Source: Nocardioides faecalis (GTDB lineage: Bacteria > Actinomycetota > Actinomycetes > Propionibacteriales > Nocardioidaceae). Taken from it: a stretch of 64,000 nt of DNA. The first letter of the stretch is position 1. Each line of letters begins with the position of its first letter. The translations under genes were made by a program, and so were the position numbers. The notes beneath the pieces are model-generated. The model ran no database searches, was not told the origin of the DNA, and was given only the letters and a program-made list of their open reading frames with translations. The DNA is taken from the NCBI RefSeq assembly GCF_018388425.1, contig NZ_CP074406.1:2480001-2544000 (forward strand). The letters are read 5' to 3'. Below are positions 38,090 to 46,654 of the stretch, piece after piece.

Positions 38090-38102
38090 GACGGCAAACC
38101 TA
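38090..38102 (-). promoter_or_regulatory. Leaderless-type promoter of pdtaS
   Basis: TAGGTT (38097-38102, minus strand), seven bases, then GTG. Confidence 0.5.
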
Positions 38103-38204
38103 GGACAGGTCCGGGCGCCGCACCTCGGCGGTGCGGGAGGCGAGGAGGTTTGGCAAGATAAGGGGTCGGGGTCATCCCGCTCGTCCTGTGGGAGGAAGCT
38201 CATC

Positions 38205-39053
38205 GTGGTTGTGGACTGGGCGCTGCTGCGCGAGCGCCTGCGCAACGGTGAGCGGCGACCTCCGAGCGAGCACCCGCTGGACGACCTGACCGCACAGCTC
38301 ACCCGGATGCTGGGCGACCCCGACCCCGAGGTCCGCGACACGCTGGCCTACGCGTTCCTGGCGACCTGGACCGAGCACGGCGTGTACGACGACCTGCTGA
38401 CCGGCCTCGGCGACGGCATGTGCGCCGGCCTCACCGTCGGCCTCGGCGAGACCGACACCGACTCAGTGTTCCGACGCAGCTTCTCCGCGCTCGTGCTGGC
38501 CGAGTGCATCGATCGCGACACCGTGGTGCGCCGCCAGCCCGCAGACCGGATCCTGGGCTGGGGCGACCGGCTGGCCGGGTGGTACGTGCGCGAGCAGGAC
38601 CTGCGCGGCTTCGTGCCGGGCAAGGGCTGGGCGCACGCCGCGGCCCACGGCGCGGACGCCCTCGGCGCACTGGCCCGCTCCCCACACCTCGATGTCCCCG
38701 AGCTGACGGTGCTGCTCGACGTCATCGCCGACCGCGTGCTGGCCCCGGGCACCCCGCTGCTGGTGCACGGCGAGCCGGACCGGATCGCGCACGCGGTGCT
38801 GGAGATCCTGCTGCGCGACCGGGTGCCGCTGTCCATCCTCGAGCCCTGGGTGGCGCGCCTCGAGATGGGCGCGCGCGTCAAGCCGTCCCGGGGCGAGGAC
38901 CCCTACCTGCGCACCGGCAACGCCCAGGCGGTGCTGCGGGCGCTCTACCTGCAGCTCGCCGTGTCCCCGCGCCAGCCCGAGGTCCGCTCCGACCTGCTGC
39001 TGTGCGTCGTCGCCTCCCTGCGGCGCATCCACCCGGCGCTGCTGACCCGCTGA
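38205..39053 (+). CDS. DUF2785-like protein of unknown function
   Basis: 282 residues, starting MVVVDWALLRERLRNG, no signal peptide or membrane helix. It is all-helical with HEAT-like pieces such as LGDPDPEVRDTLAYAFLATW (about 33-52) and KGWAHAAAHGADALGALARS (about 140), the pattern of the DUF2785 family. Function unknown. GTG at 38205 has GGAGGAAG upstream. Divergent from pdtaS, and followed by a thiamine-diphosphate enzyme with its own promoter, so it is probably a single unit. DUF2785 call is from pattern and length. Confidence 0.6.
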   Translation: MVVDWALLRERLRNGERRPPSEHPLDDLTAQLTRMLGDPDPEVRDTLAYAFLATWTEHGVYDDLLTGLGDGMCAGLTVGLGETDTDSVFRRSFSALVLAECIDRDTVVRRQPADRILGWGDRLAGWYVREQDLRGFVPGKGWAHAAAHGADALGALARSPHLDVPELTVLLDVIADRVLAPGTPLLVHGEPDRIAHAVLEILLRDRVPLSILEPWVARLEMGARVKPSRGEDPYLRTGNAQAVLRALYLQLAVSPRQPEVRSDLLLCVVASLRRIHPALLTR

Positions 39054-39079
39054 ACCACCCCGCCTCGCCACAGCCTCGC

Positions 39080-39091
39080 TAGGGTGCGCAC
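39080..39091 (+). promoter_or_regulatory. Leaderless-type promoter of the thiamine-diphosphate enzyme
   Basis: TAGGGT (39080-39085), six bases, then GTG at 39092. Confidence 0.5.
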
Positions 39092-40834
39092 GTGACCTCC
39101 ACCACTCCCGATCCCGCAGCCCTCGACGTCACCGGCACCGGCGACACCGGAGACGACGCGCAGCGCACCGGCCACGCCGGCGAGCTCGCCGTCGCGGTCG
39201 CCCAGGCCCACGGCGTCGAGACGATGTTCACCCTCTCCGGCGCCCACGTCTTCCCGATGTACGACGGCGCAGTGAAGTCCGCGCAGGCACGCGAGGCCGA
39301 CCCCGGCGCCCCGCAGCCGATCGCGATCATCGACGTGCGCCACGAGCAGACCGCGGCGTTCGCCGCCGAGGCGACCGGGAAGCTGACCCGGGTGCCCGGC
39401 CTGGCGGTGCTGACCGCCGGGCCCGGGGTGACCAACGGGGTGAGCGCCATGGCGCAGGCCTCGTTCGCCGGCTCGCCGATGGTCGTGGTCGGGGGCCGCG
39501 CCCCCAACAACCGGTGGGGCACCGGCGCCCTGCAGGAGATCGACCACCTGCCGATCGTCTCGCCGGTCACCAAGCACGCCGCCACCCTGACCACCGCCGA
39601 CGACGTGGCCGCCGGATTCGACGCCGCGTTCACCCTGGCCCGCTCCTCGCACCGCGGCCCGACCTACGTCGACGTGCCGATGGACGAGTTCTTCAACGTC
39701 GGCACCGGCACCGTGCCCACGGTCGGCGAGCTGCGCGGCGCCGCGCCCGACACCGACGCGATCGACCGGGTCGTGCGGCTGCTGGCCCGCGCCGAGCGTC
39801 CGCTGCTGGTGCTCGGCACCGACGTGTGGGCCGACCGCGCCGAGCATGCCGCGCTGCGCCTGGTCGAGGAGATGCGGCTGCCCGCGATCACGAACGGCAT
39901 GGGCCGCGGCGTCGTACCCGGAGGGCACCCGATGCTGGTCACCAAGGCGCGCAGCACCGCGCTGAACGGCGCGGACCTGGTGGTGGTCGTCGGCACGCCG
40001 CTCGACTTCCGCCTGGGCTACGGCGTCTTCGGCGGCAAGGACGGGGCCCGGCCCGCGGCGGTGGTGCACATCGCTGACTCCCCCGCCCAGGTCTCGGCCC
40101 ACGCCGACCTCGCCGACTCGGTCTCCGGCGACCTCAGCACCGTGCTCGACGGCCTGCTGGAGGGCCTGGCCCGCGCCGCACAGCCGGACCGGGCCGCCTG
40201 GATCTCGCTGCTGCAGGACACGGTGGCCGCGGCGAACGCCAAGGACGCCGAGCTGCTGCGGGCCGAGGCCGACCCGGTGCACCCGGCCCGGATCTACGGC
40301 GAGCTCGTGCCGCGCCTGGCCGACGACGCGGTGGTGATCGGCGACGGCGGCGACTTCGTCTCCTTCGCCGGCAAGTACGTCGAGCCGCGCCGGCCCGGCG
40401 GCTGGCTGGACCCCGGCCCCTACGGCTGCCTGGGCGCCGGTCTCGGTGCCGCGATCGCGGCGCGGGTCGCCCGCCCGTCCTCGCAGGTCGTGCTGCTGCT
40501 CGGCGACGGCGCCGCCGGGTTCTCGCTGATGGACGTCGACACCTTGGTGCGTCACGACCTCCCGGTCGTGATGGTGATGGGCAACAACTCCGCCTGGGGC
40601 CTGGAGAAGGGCCCCATGCAGATGCTCTACGGCTACGACGTCGCGGCCGACCTCGCCGCCGCCACCTCCTACGACAAGGTGGTCGGTGCGCTCGGCGGGG
40701 CTGGTGAGACGATCACCGACCCGCGTGGCATCGGCCCCGCCCTGGACCGGGCGTTCGCCTCCGGCGTGCCCTACCTGGTCAACGTGATCACGGACGTGAA
40801 CGCGGCCTACCCGCGCAACACGTTCGGGATCTGA
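39092..40834 (+). CDS. Acetolactate-synthase-like thiamine diphosphate enzyme
   Basis: 580 residues with the three domains of this family: Pyr domain with the catalytic glutamate in RHEQTAAFAAEA (about 87), central Rossmann-like domain, and PP domain with the thiamine motif GDGAAGFSLMDVDTL...GNNS (about 470-500). Annotated members at this place are called acetolactate synthase, but the IlvB-specific FAD region and a small subunit gene are missing, and no other ilv gene is nearby; it could equally be a 2-hydroxyacyl-CoA lyase- or oxalyl-CoA-type lyase. Substrate unknown. Downstream thioesterase is six bases away, so an acyl-CoA substrate is plausible. Confidence 0.75.
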   Translation: MTSTTPDPAALDVTGTGDTGDDAQRTGHAGELAVAVAQAHGVETMFTLSGAHVFPMYDGAVKSAQAREADPGAPQPIAIIDVRHEQTAAFAAEATGKLTRVPGLAVLTAGPGVTNGVSAMAQASFAGSPMVVVGGRAPNNRWGTGALQEIDHLPIVSPVTKHAATLTTADDVAAGFDAAFTLARSSHRGPTYVDVPMDEFFNVGTGTVPTVGELRGAAPDTDAIDRVVRLLARAERPLLVLGTDVWADRAEHAALRLVEEMRLPAITNGMGRGVVPGGHPMLVTKARSTALNGADLVVVVGTPLDFRLGYGVFGGKDGARPAAVVHIADSPAQVSAHADLADSVSGDLSTVLDGLLEGLARAAQPDRAAWISLLQDTVAAANAKDAELLRAEADPVHPARIYGELVPRLADDAVVIGDGGDFVSFAGKYVEPRRPGGWLDPGPYGCLGAGLGAAIAARVARPSSQVVLLLGDGAAGFSLMDVDTLVRHDLPVVMVMGNNSAWGLEKGPMQMLYGYDVAADLAAATSYDKVVGALGGAGETITDPRGIGPALDRAFASGVPYLVNVITDVNAAYPRNTFGI

Positions 40835-40840
40835 GGGGCC

Positions 40841-41242
40841 GTGGAGCAGGAGGCGGGCCGGGCGCGGCTGGTCTTCACCGTGACCGAGCAGGACACCGCA
40901 CACGCCCTGGGGTCGGGCTCCCTGCCGGTGCTGGGCACGCCGCGGCTGCTGGCGTGGTGCGAGCAGGCGACGTGTGCCGCGATCGACTCTGAGCTGGCCG
41001 AGGGCCAGACGAGCGTGGGCACCAGGGTCGAGCTGGAGCACCTTGCGCCCACCCCGGTGGCCGGGGCGGTGGAGGTCACCGCACGGGTGGTGCACACCGA
41101 CGGGCGGCTGCGCCGGTTCGCGGTCGCGGCACGCAACCTCGCCGCGGACGGCGCTGCCGGGAAGCTGGTGGGCTCCGGCGAGGTCACCCGCGTGGTGGTC
41201 GATGCCGAGCGCTTCCTGTCCCGGGTCCCGAGCCCCGGGTGA
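40841..41242 (+). CDS. Hotdog-fold thioesterase
   Basis: 133 residues of a single hotdog domain: SGSLPVLGTPRLLAWCEQAT (hotdog helix region, about 25-44), GTRVELEHLAPTPVAGAV and VTARVVHTDGRL. It resembles the fluoroacetyl-CoA/acyl-CoA thioesterase group (FlK-like); the Thr-Glu-His set of FlK cannot be fully confirmed, though E and H residues are in place. GTG at 40841, only six bases after the thiamine enzyme, so co-transcribed. Likely hydrolyses a small acyl-CoA made or used by that enzyme. Confidence 0.75.
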   Translation: MEQEAGRARLVFTVTEQDTAHALGSGSLPVLGTPRLLAWCEQATCAAIDSELAEGQTSVGTRVELEHLAPTPVAGAVEVTARVVHTDGRLRRFAVAARNLAADGAAGKLVGSGEVTRVVVDAERFLSRVPSPG

Positions 41243-41332
41243 ACCGGGCGCAGGCCCCGGCGCGGGCCCCGACTTGGGGACTCACCGCTCGACCTGAGAG
41301 AATGGCGCGATTCTCGACTTGAGGAGGAACCC

Positions 41333-41407
41333 ATGGGCAAGACTGGACGCAAGCGCCGCGCTCGCCGCAAGAAGGGCGCGAACCACGGCAAGCGCCCGAA
41401 CAGCTGA
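41333..41407 (+). CDS. 50S ribosomal protein bL37
   Basis: Only 24 residues, MGKTGRKRRARRKKGANHGK then RPNS, extremely basic. It matches the short actinobacterial large-subunit protein bL37 first seen in mycobacterial ribosome structures, including the end ANHGKRPN. GAGGAGGA lies four bases before the ATG and an intrinsic terminator at 41423 follows, so it is an independent gene. Easily missed by gene finders because of size. It sits next to rsrA-sigR on the other strand. Confidence 0.85.
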   Translation: MGKTGRKRRARRKKGANHGKRPNS

Positions 41408-41422
41408 CACTCAGCGTTCGCC

Positions 41423-41463
41423 CGGACCCCCGACCGACACCGGTCCGGGGGTTCGTTGCTTTT
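41423..41463 (+). terminator. Intrinsic terminator of bL37 gene
   Basis: Ten-base stem CGGACCCCCG (41423-41432) with CGGGGGTTCG (41446-41455) including one G-U pair, then TTGCTTTT. Confidence 0.8.
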
Positions 41464-41510
41464 GACGGTCCCGGGCCGGCGCCCGCTCAGCACGGGCCTC
41501 GGCGCCGCCG

Positions 41511-41807
41511 TCAGCGGAGCCTGAGCTGGATCTCCTGGATCTGCACCCGGACCCGCGCGCGCAGGTCGGCGGGGGCGACCTCGGAGCAGGAGCGGGCCAC
41601 CACGGACTTCACGGTGCGCTGCAGGTCGTAGCGCTCCAGGCACGGGCTGCAGGAGTCGATGTGGGCGCGGACGACTGCGCAGTCGCCGGCCTCGAGCTCG
41701 TTGTCGATGAGCCGCACGATGCGCTCGAGGAAGTCGGCGCACTCCGCGTTGCTCGGGTCGCCGCCGGGCTGGTGCGGGTGGCCTGCGTGCTCGAGGTGCT
41801 CGCTCAT
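41511..41807 (-). CDS. rsrA: Zinc-binding redox anti-sigma factor RsrA
   Basis: Binds SigR and releases it when its zinc-thiolate site is oxidised. 98 residues with the ZAS ligands C23, H49, C53 and C56; spacing C-X25-H-X3-C-X2-C matches Streptomyces RsrA (C11, H37, C41, C44). The N terminus is lengthened by a histidine-rich [10 protein letters not shown]. Helical C terminus [13 protein letters not shown] at 41807 overlaps the sigR stop by ATGA, so the two are coupled. Known in mycobacteria as RshA. Confidence 0.96.
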   Translation of the reverse strand: MSEHLEHAGHPHQPGGDPSNAECADFLERIVRLIDNELEAGDCAVVRAHIDSCSPCLERYDLQRTVKSVVARSCSEVAPADLRARVRVQIQEIQLRLR

Positions 41808-42478
41808 CGCTCGTCGCCTTCCAGCGGGGCGTCGCCGCCGGTGCGGACGTAGTCGGAGAGCATGTCGCGCAGCTGACGGCGGCCGCGGTGCAGCCGCGAC
41901 ATCACCGTCCCGATCGGGGTCCCCATGATCTCGGCGATCTCCTTGTAGGCGAATCCCTCGACGTCGGCGAGGTAGACCGCGAGCCGGAACTCCTCCGGCA
42001 ACCGCTGCAGCGCCGTCTTCACCTGGCTGTCGGGCAGGTGCTCCAGCGCCTCCATCTCGGCCGACTTCAGGCCGGTGGAGGTGTGCGACTCCGCGCGCGC
42101 GAGCTGCCAGTCCTCGACGTCGCCGGTGTCGCCGGCGAACGCCTGCTGGGGCTGGCGCTGCTTCTTGCGGTAGTTGTTGATGAACGTGTTGGTCAGGATG
42201 CGGTACAGCCAGGCCTTCAGGTTCGTCCCGGGGCGGAACTGGTGGAAGGCGGAGAACGCCTTGGCGTAGGTCTCCTGGACCAGGTCCTCGGCGTCGGTGG
42301 GGTTGCGGGTCATTCGCATCGCGGCACCGTAGAGCTGGTCGAGGAAGACGAGCGCGTCGCGCTCGAAGCGCGCGGCCCGCTCCTCGGGGGTCTCGGTGGC
42401 GACGTCGACCTCCTCCGCGGGGAGCGGAGCGGGGTCCAGGTCGCTGTCGAGGGCCGGCAGGTCAGAGATCTCAGGCAT
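41804..42478 (-). CDS. sigR: Redox-stress sigma factor SigR (ECF group)
   Basis: Directs the thiol-oxidative stress regulon (thioredoxin, mycothiol genes). From the ATG at 42476-42478 it has 224 residues: region 2 ([27 protein letters not shown], about 50-76) and region 4 ([35 protein letters not shown]). Two starts are possible. TAGGCT lies eight bases before this ATG (leaderless housekeeping promoter). A second in-frame ATG at 42554-42556 adds 26 residues and lies eight bases after a perfect SigR-type promoter. The longer form would match the short-lived SigR' isoform of Streptomyces. Forms an operon with rsrA. Confidence 0.95.
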   Translation of the reverse strand: MPEISDLPALDSDLDPAPLPAEEVDVATETPEERAARFERDALVFLDQLYGAAMRMTRNPTDAEDLVQETYAKAFSAFHQFRPGTNLKAWLYRILTNTFINNYRKKQRQPQQAFAGDTGDVEDWQLARAESHTSTGLKSAEMEALEHLPDSQVKTALQRLPEEFRLAVYLADVEGFAYKEIAEIMGTPIGTVMSRLHRGRRQLRDMLSDYVRTGGDAPLEGDER

Positions 42479-42486
42479 CGACGCCC

Positions 42487-42492
42487 AGCCTA
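42487..42492 (-). promoter_or_regulatory. -10 box of a leaderless promoter for the short SigR
   Basis: TAGGCT on the minus strand, eight bases before the ATG at 42478. Predicts constitutive production of the 224-residue form. Confidence 0.5.
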
Positions 42493-42564
42493 GAGGCTGC
42501 GGCGGCACAGGCGTCGTCGGCGAGCCCTCCGCCGAGCGCTCCAGCATCGCGATCATGTCCACCG

Positions 42565-42590
42565 AACGCCTCACCCACCGCCTGCATTCC
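42565..42590 (-). promoter_or_regulatory. SigR-dependent promoter of sigR
   Basis: GGAAT (42586-42590), 18 bases, GTT (42565-42567) on the minus strand: exact match to the SigR/SigH consensus GGAAT-N18-19-GTT. It lies inside the end of the upstream hydrolase gene (stop at 42571) and starts transcription close to the ATG at 42556. Confidence 0.8.
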
Positions 42591-43230
42591 CCACCACGTC
42601 GCGCACGAGCCACTCCAGCGTGCACTCCACGACGATCGCCATCGCCTCGTCCTCGCTGATCGGCCCGCGCTTGGGCACCGCGAGCCCGTGGTCGGCGCTG
42701 GGGACCACCGCCAGGTCCACCCCCGCCGGCAGCGGGTCGCCGAACTCCTCGGGCCGGCCCATCGGGTCCCGCTCGCCCTGCACCACCAGCGTCGCGACGC
42801 CGACCCCGGCGAGCTCGTCGTACCGCGATCGCTCGGGCCGGCCCGGCGGGTGCAGCGGGAACGACAGCGCCAGGCAGCCGCGCGCACCGAGCGAGCGTGC
42901 GGTGCGGGCCGCGGAGCGGGCGCCAGCGGAGCGGCCGCCGACGACCAGCGGGGTGCGCACCCGCAGTGCGTCGGCGGCCGAGCGCAGCGCGGCGTCCAGC
43001 GTCGGTGGGGCGGTGGCGATCTTGCGTCCGGCCCGGCGCCAGGGCTGCTCGAACAGCGCGACGTTCGCACCGTTGGCCGGCAGCCCGGCGGCGAGCGCAG
43101 CCAGGTCGCGGGCCTCGATGCCGCCGCCGGCGCCGTGGCTCAGCAGCAGCGTGACCACCGGCCGGCGCGCCCGGTGCATCACCAGGCGGCCCTCGCCGTG
43201 CGGCGTCTCGACGAGCCGTTCCTCGCTCAC
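42571..43230 (-). CDS. Alpha/beta-hydrolase family protein (KANL3/Tex30-like)
   Basis: 219 residues. Alpha/beta-hydrolase core with [13 protein letters not shown], a nucleophile elbow [11 protein letters not shown] (G-x-S-x-G, about residue 97), an acid in [13 protein letters not shown] and a late histidine in [11 protein letters not shown]. This matches the KANL2/Tex30-like hydrolases of unknown substrate found beside SRAP genes in actinobacteria. GTG at 43228-43230 overlaps the SRAP stop (GTGA). Its 3' end carries the SigR promoter of sigR. Confidence 0.8.
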   Translation of the reverse strand: MSEERLVETPHGEGRLVMHRARRPVVTLLLSHGAGGGIEARDLAALAAGLPANGANVALFEQPWRRAGRKIATAPPTLDAALRSAADALRVRTPLVVGGRSAGARSAARTARSLGARGCLALSFPLHPPGRPERSRYDELAGVGVATLVVQGERDPMGRPEEFGDPLPAGVDLAVVPSADHGLAVPKRGPISEDEAMAIVVECTLEWLVRDVVGNAGGG

Positions 43231-44012
43231 AGCAGCCGCCCCTGAGCGTCGTCGGTCTCGCCCGGTTCCGCGCCGTCCTCGGCGATCGGGATCGGTTCGA
43301 CCAGGTCGGGTGAGTTGTTGGCGACGTTGCCCACCGCCGCGGAGACCGGGTACGCCGTCAGCCCGCTGCTCTGCGCGGGCACGAGCAGCTCCATCGGGTC
43401 CGCCAGCCGGACCCGCGGGTCCAGCCACTGCGCCCAGGAGGAACGGTCGACCACCAGCGGCATGCGGTCGTGGATCCGGCCGAGCTCGTCACTCGCCTCG
43501 GTGGTCAGCACGGTGCTGGTCCACCGGAACGCGTCGGGTGCGTCCTCGGGCCGGCTCGGGTCCCGCCAGATCTCGTACAGCCCGGCCATCGCCAGCACGG
43601 AACCGTCGGCCGGGGTGATGAAGAAGGGCTGCTTGGGCGGCTTGCCCCGCGAGGTCGTGGCCTCGCCGGCGTACCACTCGTAGTAGCCGTCGGCGGGCAG
43701 GATGCAGCGGCGGGAGGCGAACGCCTTGCGGAACGCGGGCTTCTCCGCGACGGTCTCGGCCCGGGCGTTGATCATCCGGCTGCCGATGCCGGCGTCCTTG
43801 GCCCACGACGGCACCAGGCCCCAGCGCAGGGTCCGGAGCTGACGCACCGGCTCGGCGGCGTCCTGCGGCGAGCGCTCCATCACGGCGTAGACCTCGTCGG
43901 TGGGTGCGACGTTCCATGACGGTCCGATCGCCCGCTCCAGGCGCGGGTCGAGCACCTCGAACTCGTCGACGAGGTCCTCGGGACTGCGGCTGGATGCGTA
44001 GCGTCCACACAT
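43227..44012 (-). CDS. SOS-response-associated peptidase family protein (SRAP/YedK/HMCES)
   Basis: Makes a stable thiazolidine cross-link to abasic sites in single-stranded DNA and protects them. The protein starts MCGRY with the catalytic C2, and shows WNVAPT with the conserved asparagine, the [11 protein letters not shown] segment, GYYEW with the catalytic glutamate, and RIHDRMP with the histidine. 261 residues. ATG at 44010-44012; TAGATT six bases before it and no ribosome-binding site, so leaderless. M. tuberculosis Rv3226c is the match in the syntenic region. Confidence 0.93.
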   Translation of the reverse strand: MCGRYASSRSPEDLVDEFEVLDPRLERAIGPSWNVAPTDEVYAVMERSPQDAAEPVRQLRTLRWGLVPSWAKDAGIGSRMINARAETVAEKPAFRKAFASRRCILPADGYYEWYAGEATTSRGKPPKQPFFITPADGSVLAMAGLYEIWRDPSRPEDAPDAFRWTSTVLTTEASDELGRIHDRMPLVVDRSSWAQWLDPRVRLADPMELLVPAQSSGLTAYPVSAAVGNVANNSPDLVEPIPIAEDGAEPGETDDAQGRLL

Positions 44013-44024
44013 GCGCTCAATCTA
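44013..44024 (-). promoter_or_regulatory. Leaderless-type promoter of the SRAP gene
   Basis: TAGATT (44019-44024, minus strand), six bases, then ATG. Confidence 0.55.
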
Positions 44025-44122
44025 GCCGCGGCTGGACGCGGAACCGGGCCACGCGGCGCACAATCGGCTCCGACTGCCTAACTGCGTTGTGTGGACCGCG
44101 CGCGCCGGGGTACCGCGCTGGC

Positions 44123-45184
44123 ATGGCTCTCAGCAGACTCCTCGCCCGCCCCCTCCTCGCGTCGTACTTCCTGGCCAACGGGATCCAGGACCTCCGCAAC
44201 ACCCCCGACCTGGCCAAGCAGGTCGCCCCGGTGACGGACCGCCTGGCTCCGATGGTCGACGACGCCACCCCCGACAACGTCGTCGTGCCGCAGGACCCGG
44301 CCACCTGGGTGCGGATCAGCGGCGCGGTGCAGATCGCGGCCGGCCTGGCCCTGGCCACCGGCAAGTTCCCCCGCCTCTCCTCCGCGGTGCTGGGGGCCAC
44401 ACTGATCCCCTCCACCGCCGCCCGGCACCGGTTCTGGGAGTCCAGCGACCCGGCCGAGCGACGCGAGCAGCTGGCCCACTTCACCAAGAACGCGGCACTG
44501 GCCGGCGGCCTGGCCATCGCGGCGCTCGACACCGAGGGCCGTCCCGGCGTGCTGTGGAAGACCAAGCACGGCGCGCAGGCCGCCGGAGCCGCCGTGACCG
44601 GCGCGGCCCACGCGGCCGGCGCGGGCGCCTCCAAGGGCGTGCAGAAGCTGACCCCGTCGGGCTCGAGCAACGGCAGCGACCGCGCCGCCCAGTTCAAGAG
44701 CGCGGCAGAGCAGGCCGCCAAGCACGCCGCCGTGGCCGCCGCGGTCGCCGGCCAGCAGGCGTCGGTCGCCGCGAAGAAGGTCTCGGAGAAGACCGCCGAG
44801 AAGGCACCCATCGTCGCCGACTCCGTCACCCAGGCCGGCCTGCGCGGCGCGGAGCACGCCTCCCGGATCGCCGAGCAGGTCGCGGCGAAGGCCAGCGAGC
44901 AGGCTCCGGTCGTCGCCGACCAGGTCTCCCGCGCCGCCCAGGTCACCGCCGCACACGCCTCCCGGTTCGCCAGCGAGGCCAGCGCGAAGGCCGCCGAGCA
45001 GGCTCCGGTCGTCGCCGACCAGGTCTCCCGCGCCGCCCAGGTCGCCTCCGAGCGCGCCTCGCGGGCCGCCCAGGAGGCCGCCGCACGCGCACCCCAGGTC
45101 GCCCAGGCTGCCCAGGACGCCGCCCAGCATGCCCGGCGCAGCGCCGCCGAGGCCAGCGCGAAGGTCCGCGAGCGCGTCCGCTGA
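44123..45184 (+). CDS. DoxX-family membrane protein with long repetitive Ala-rich tail
   Basis: 353 residues. The first 150 have DoxX-like membrane helices ([11 protein letters not shown]..., [17 protein letters not shown]..., [19 protein letters not shown]), a family linked to thiosulfate or sulfide oxidation in some species and to redox stress in mycobacteria. From about 150 to the end comes an amphipathic, alanine/glutamine-rich helix with 33-residue repeats ([16 protein letters not shown] twice, with related copies), similar to apolipoprotein- or phasin-like tails. ATG at 44123; weak upstream signal. Whether the tail is a real domain or drift is open. Confidence 0.75.
   Translation: MALSRLLARPLLASYFLANGIQDLRNTPDLAKQVAPVTDRLAPMVDDATPDNVVVPQDPATWVRISGAVQIAAGLALATGKFPRLSSAVLGATLIPSTAARHRFWESSDPAERREQLAHFTKNAALAGGLAIAALDTEGRPGVLWKTKHGAQAAGAAVTGAAHAAGAGASKGVQKLTPSGSSNGSDRAAQFKSAAEQAAKHAAVAAAVAGQQASVAAKKVSEKTAEKAPIVADSVTQAGLRGAEHASRIAEQVAAKASEQAPVVADQVSRAAQVTAAHASRFASEASAKAAEQAPVVADQVSRAAQVASERASRAAQEAAARAPQVAQAAQDAAQHARRSAAEASAKVRERVR
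44896..45043. repeat. Direct repeat, 49 bases twice, period 99
   Basis: The same 49 bases occur at 44896-44944 and 44995-45043 inside the DoxX-like gene. The 99-base period equals 33 codons, so an in-frame repeat of the helical tail. Confidence 0.9.
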
Positions 45185-45257
45185 CCGAGCACTCCGCCCA
45201 GCAGTCCCACGCGCGATCACACGAGCACTCCCCCGGCCGCTTCCGCCGCCGGGCACC

Positions 45258-45290
45258 GGTGCCGCGCCGCCCACCGTGCGGCGCGGCACC
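45258..45290 (+). terminator. GC-rich hairpin after the DoxX-like gene
   Basis: Perfect arms GGTGCCGCGCCG (45258-45269) and CGGCGCGGCACC (45279-45290). No T run. The aroA -10 box TAGACT begins two bases later. Confidence 0.55.
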
Positions 45291-45308
45291 CGTAGACTTC
45301 GCCCGGAC

Positions 45309-46643
45309 ATGAGCAGCGCAGCGCACCACCCGGACCCCTGGCCCGCACCGACCGTGACGGGTCCCCTGGACCTCACCGTGGAGCTGCCCGGCAGCAAGTC
45401 CCTGACCAACCGGGCGCTGGTGCTGGCCGCGCTCGCCGACGGCCCCTCCGTCGTACGACGCGCGCTGCGCTCGCGCGACACCTTGCTGATGGCCCGCGCC
45501 CTGACCTCCCTCGGCGCCCAGGTGGACACCTCGGGGGCCGACTGGAGCGTGGTCCCCCTGGACGGCTCGGTGCCCGGTGACTCCGCGCAGGTCGACTGCG
45601 GCCTGGCCGGCACCGTGATGCGCTTCGTGCCGCCTGTCGCCGGCCTGGTCCGCGGCGAGGTCACCTTCGACGGCGACGAGCACATGCGCAACCGGCCCGT
45701 CGGCGAGGTCCTCACCGCCCTCGCCGCGCTGGGCCTGGATGTCGACCACGCCAGCACGGGCACGCCCGGCGCGCTCCCCTTCACCGTCCGCGGGACCGGC
45801 GCCGTACCTGGCGGCACCGTGGTGATCGATGCCTCCGCCTCCTCGCAGTTCGTCTCGGCGCTGCTGCTCGCCGGCGCCCGGTTCGACGCCGGCGTGGACG
45901 TGCAGCACCGGGGCTCGCCCATCCCCTCGCTGCCGCACATCGAGATGTCGGTGAGCATGCTGCGCGAGCGTGGCGTGCAGGTCACCGACGACGAGCCGGA
46001 CCGGTGGACGGTGGCACCGGGCCCCATCGCGGCGCTGGAGGAGACGATCGAGCCGGACCTCTCCAACGCCGCACCCTTCCTCGCGCTGGCGGCCGTCAGC
46101 GGTGGCTCCGTCACCGTGCGCGACTGGCCGGCGGCCACGACCCAGGCCGGGGACGCGCTGCGCGACCTGCTCGCACGGATGGGCTGCACCGTACGGCTCG
46201 ACGAGGCCGGGCTGACGGTCACCGGTCCCACTGACGGGCTCCGCGGACTGCGCGGCCTGGACGCCGACCTGCACGACGTGGGCGAGCTCGCCCCCGCCGT
46301 CGCCGCGCTGTGCGCGCTGGCCGGCACGCCCTCGCACCTGCACGGCATCGGCCACATCCGCGGCCACGAGACCGACCGGCTCGCCGCGCTGGCCACCGAG
46401 CTCGGTGCGCTCGGCGCCGACGTCACCGAGCACCCCGACGGCCTGACCCTGCGACCGGCCCCGCTGCACGGCGGCGAGTTCCGCACCTACGCCGACCACC
46501 GGATGGCGCACGCCGGAGTGATCATCGGCGCCGCCGTGGCCGGAGTGGCCGTGCACGACATCGCCACCACCGGCAAGACGTTCCCCGACTTCGCCGGCTT
46601 CTGGTCCGGCCTGTTCCCCGGCGCGGCGCCGGGACGGGACTGA
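45309..46643 (+). CDS. aroA: 3-phosphoshikimate 1-carboxyvinyltransferase (EPSP synthase)
   Basis: Sixth step of the shikimate pathway: shikimate-3-phosphate plus PEP to EPSP. Two-domain inverse barrel with the PEP/S3P-site motif [15 protein letters not shown] near residue 29, the [10 protein letters not shown] segment near 97, [13 protein letters not shown] and [10 protein letters not shown] near 398. 444 residues, normal length. ATG at 45309; TAGACT ten bases before it, no ribosome-binding site. The rsgA start follows 12 bases downstream, as in M. tuberculosis aroA-rsgA (Rv3227-Rv3228). Glyphosate class was not judged. Confidence 0.95.
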   Translation: MSSAAHHPDPWPAPTVTGPLDLTVELPGSKSLTNRALVLAALADGPSVVRRALRSRDTLLMARALTSLGAQVDTSGADWSVVPLDGSVPGDSAQVDCGLAGTVMRFVPPVAGLVRGEVTFDGDEHMRNRPVGEVLTALAALGLDVDHASTGTPGALPFTVRGTGAVPGGTVVIDASASSQFVSALLLAGARFDAGVDVQHRGSPIPSLPHIEMSVSMLRERGVQVTDDEPDRWTVAPGPIAALEETIEPDLSNAAPFLALAAVSGGSVTVRDWPAATTQAGDALRDLLARMGCTVRLDEAGLTVTGPTDGLRGLRGLDADLHDVGELAPAVAALCALAGTPSHLHGIGHIRGHETDRLAALATELGALGADVTEHPDGLTLRPAPLHGGEFRTYADHRMAHAGVIIGAAVAGVAVHDIATTGKTFPDFAGFWSGLFPGAAPGRD

Positions 46644-46654
46644 GAAGGACCGCC

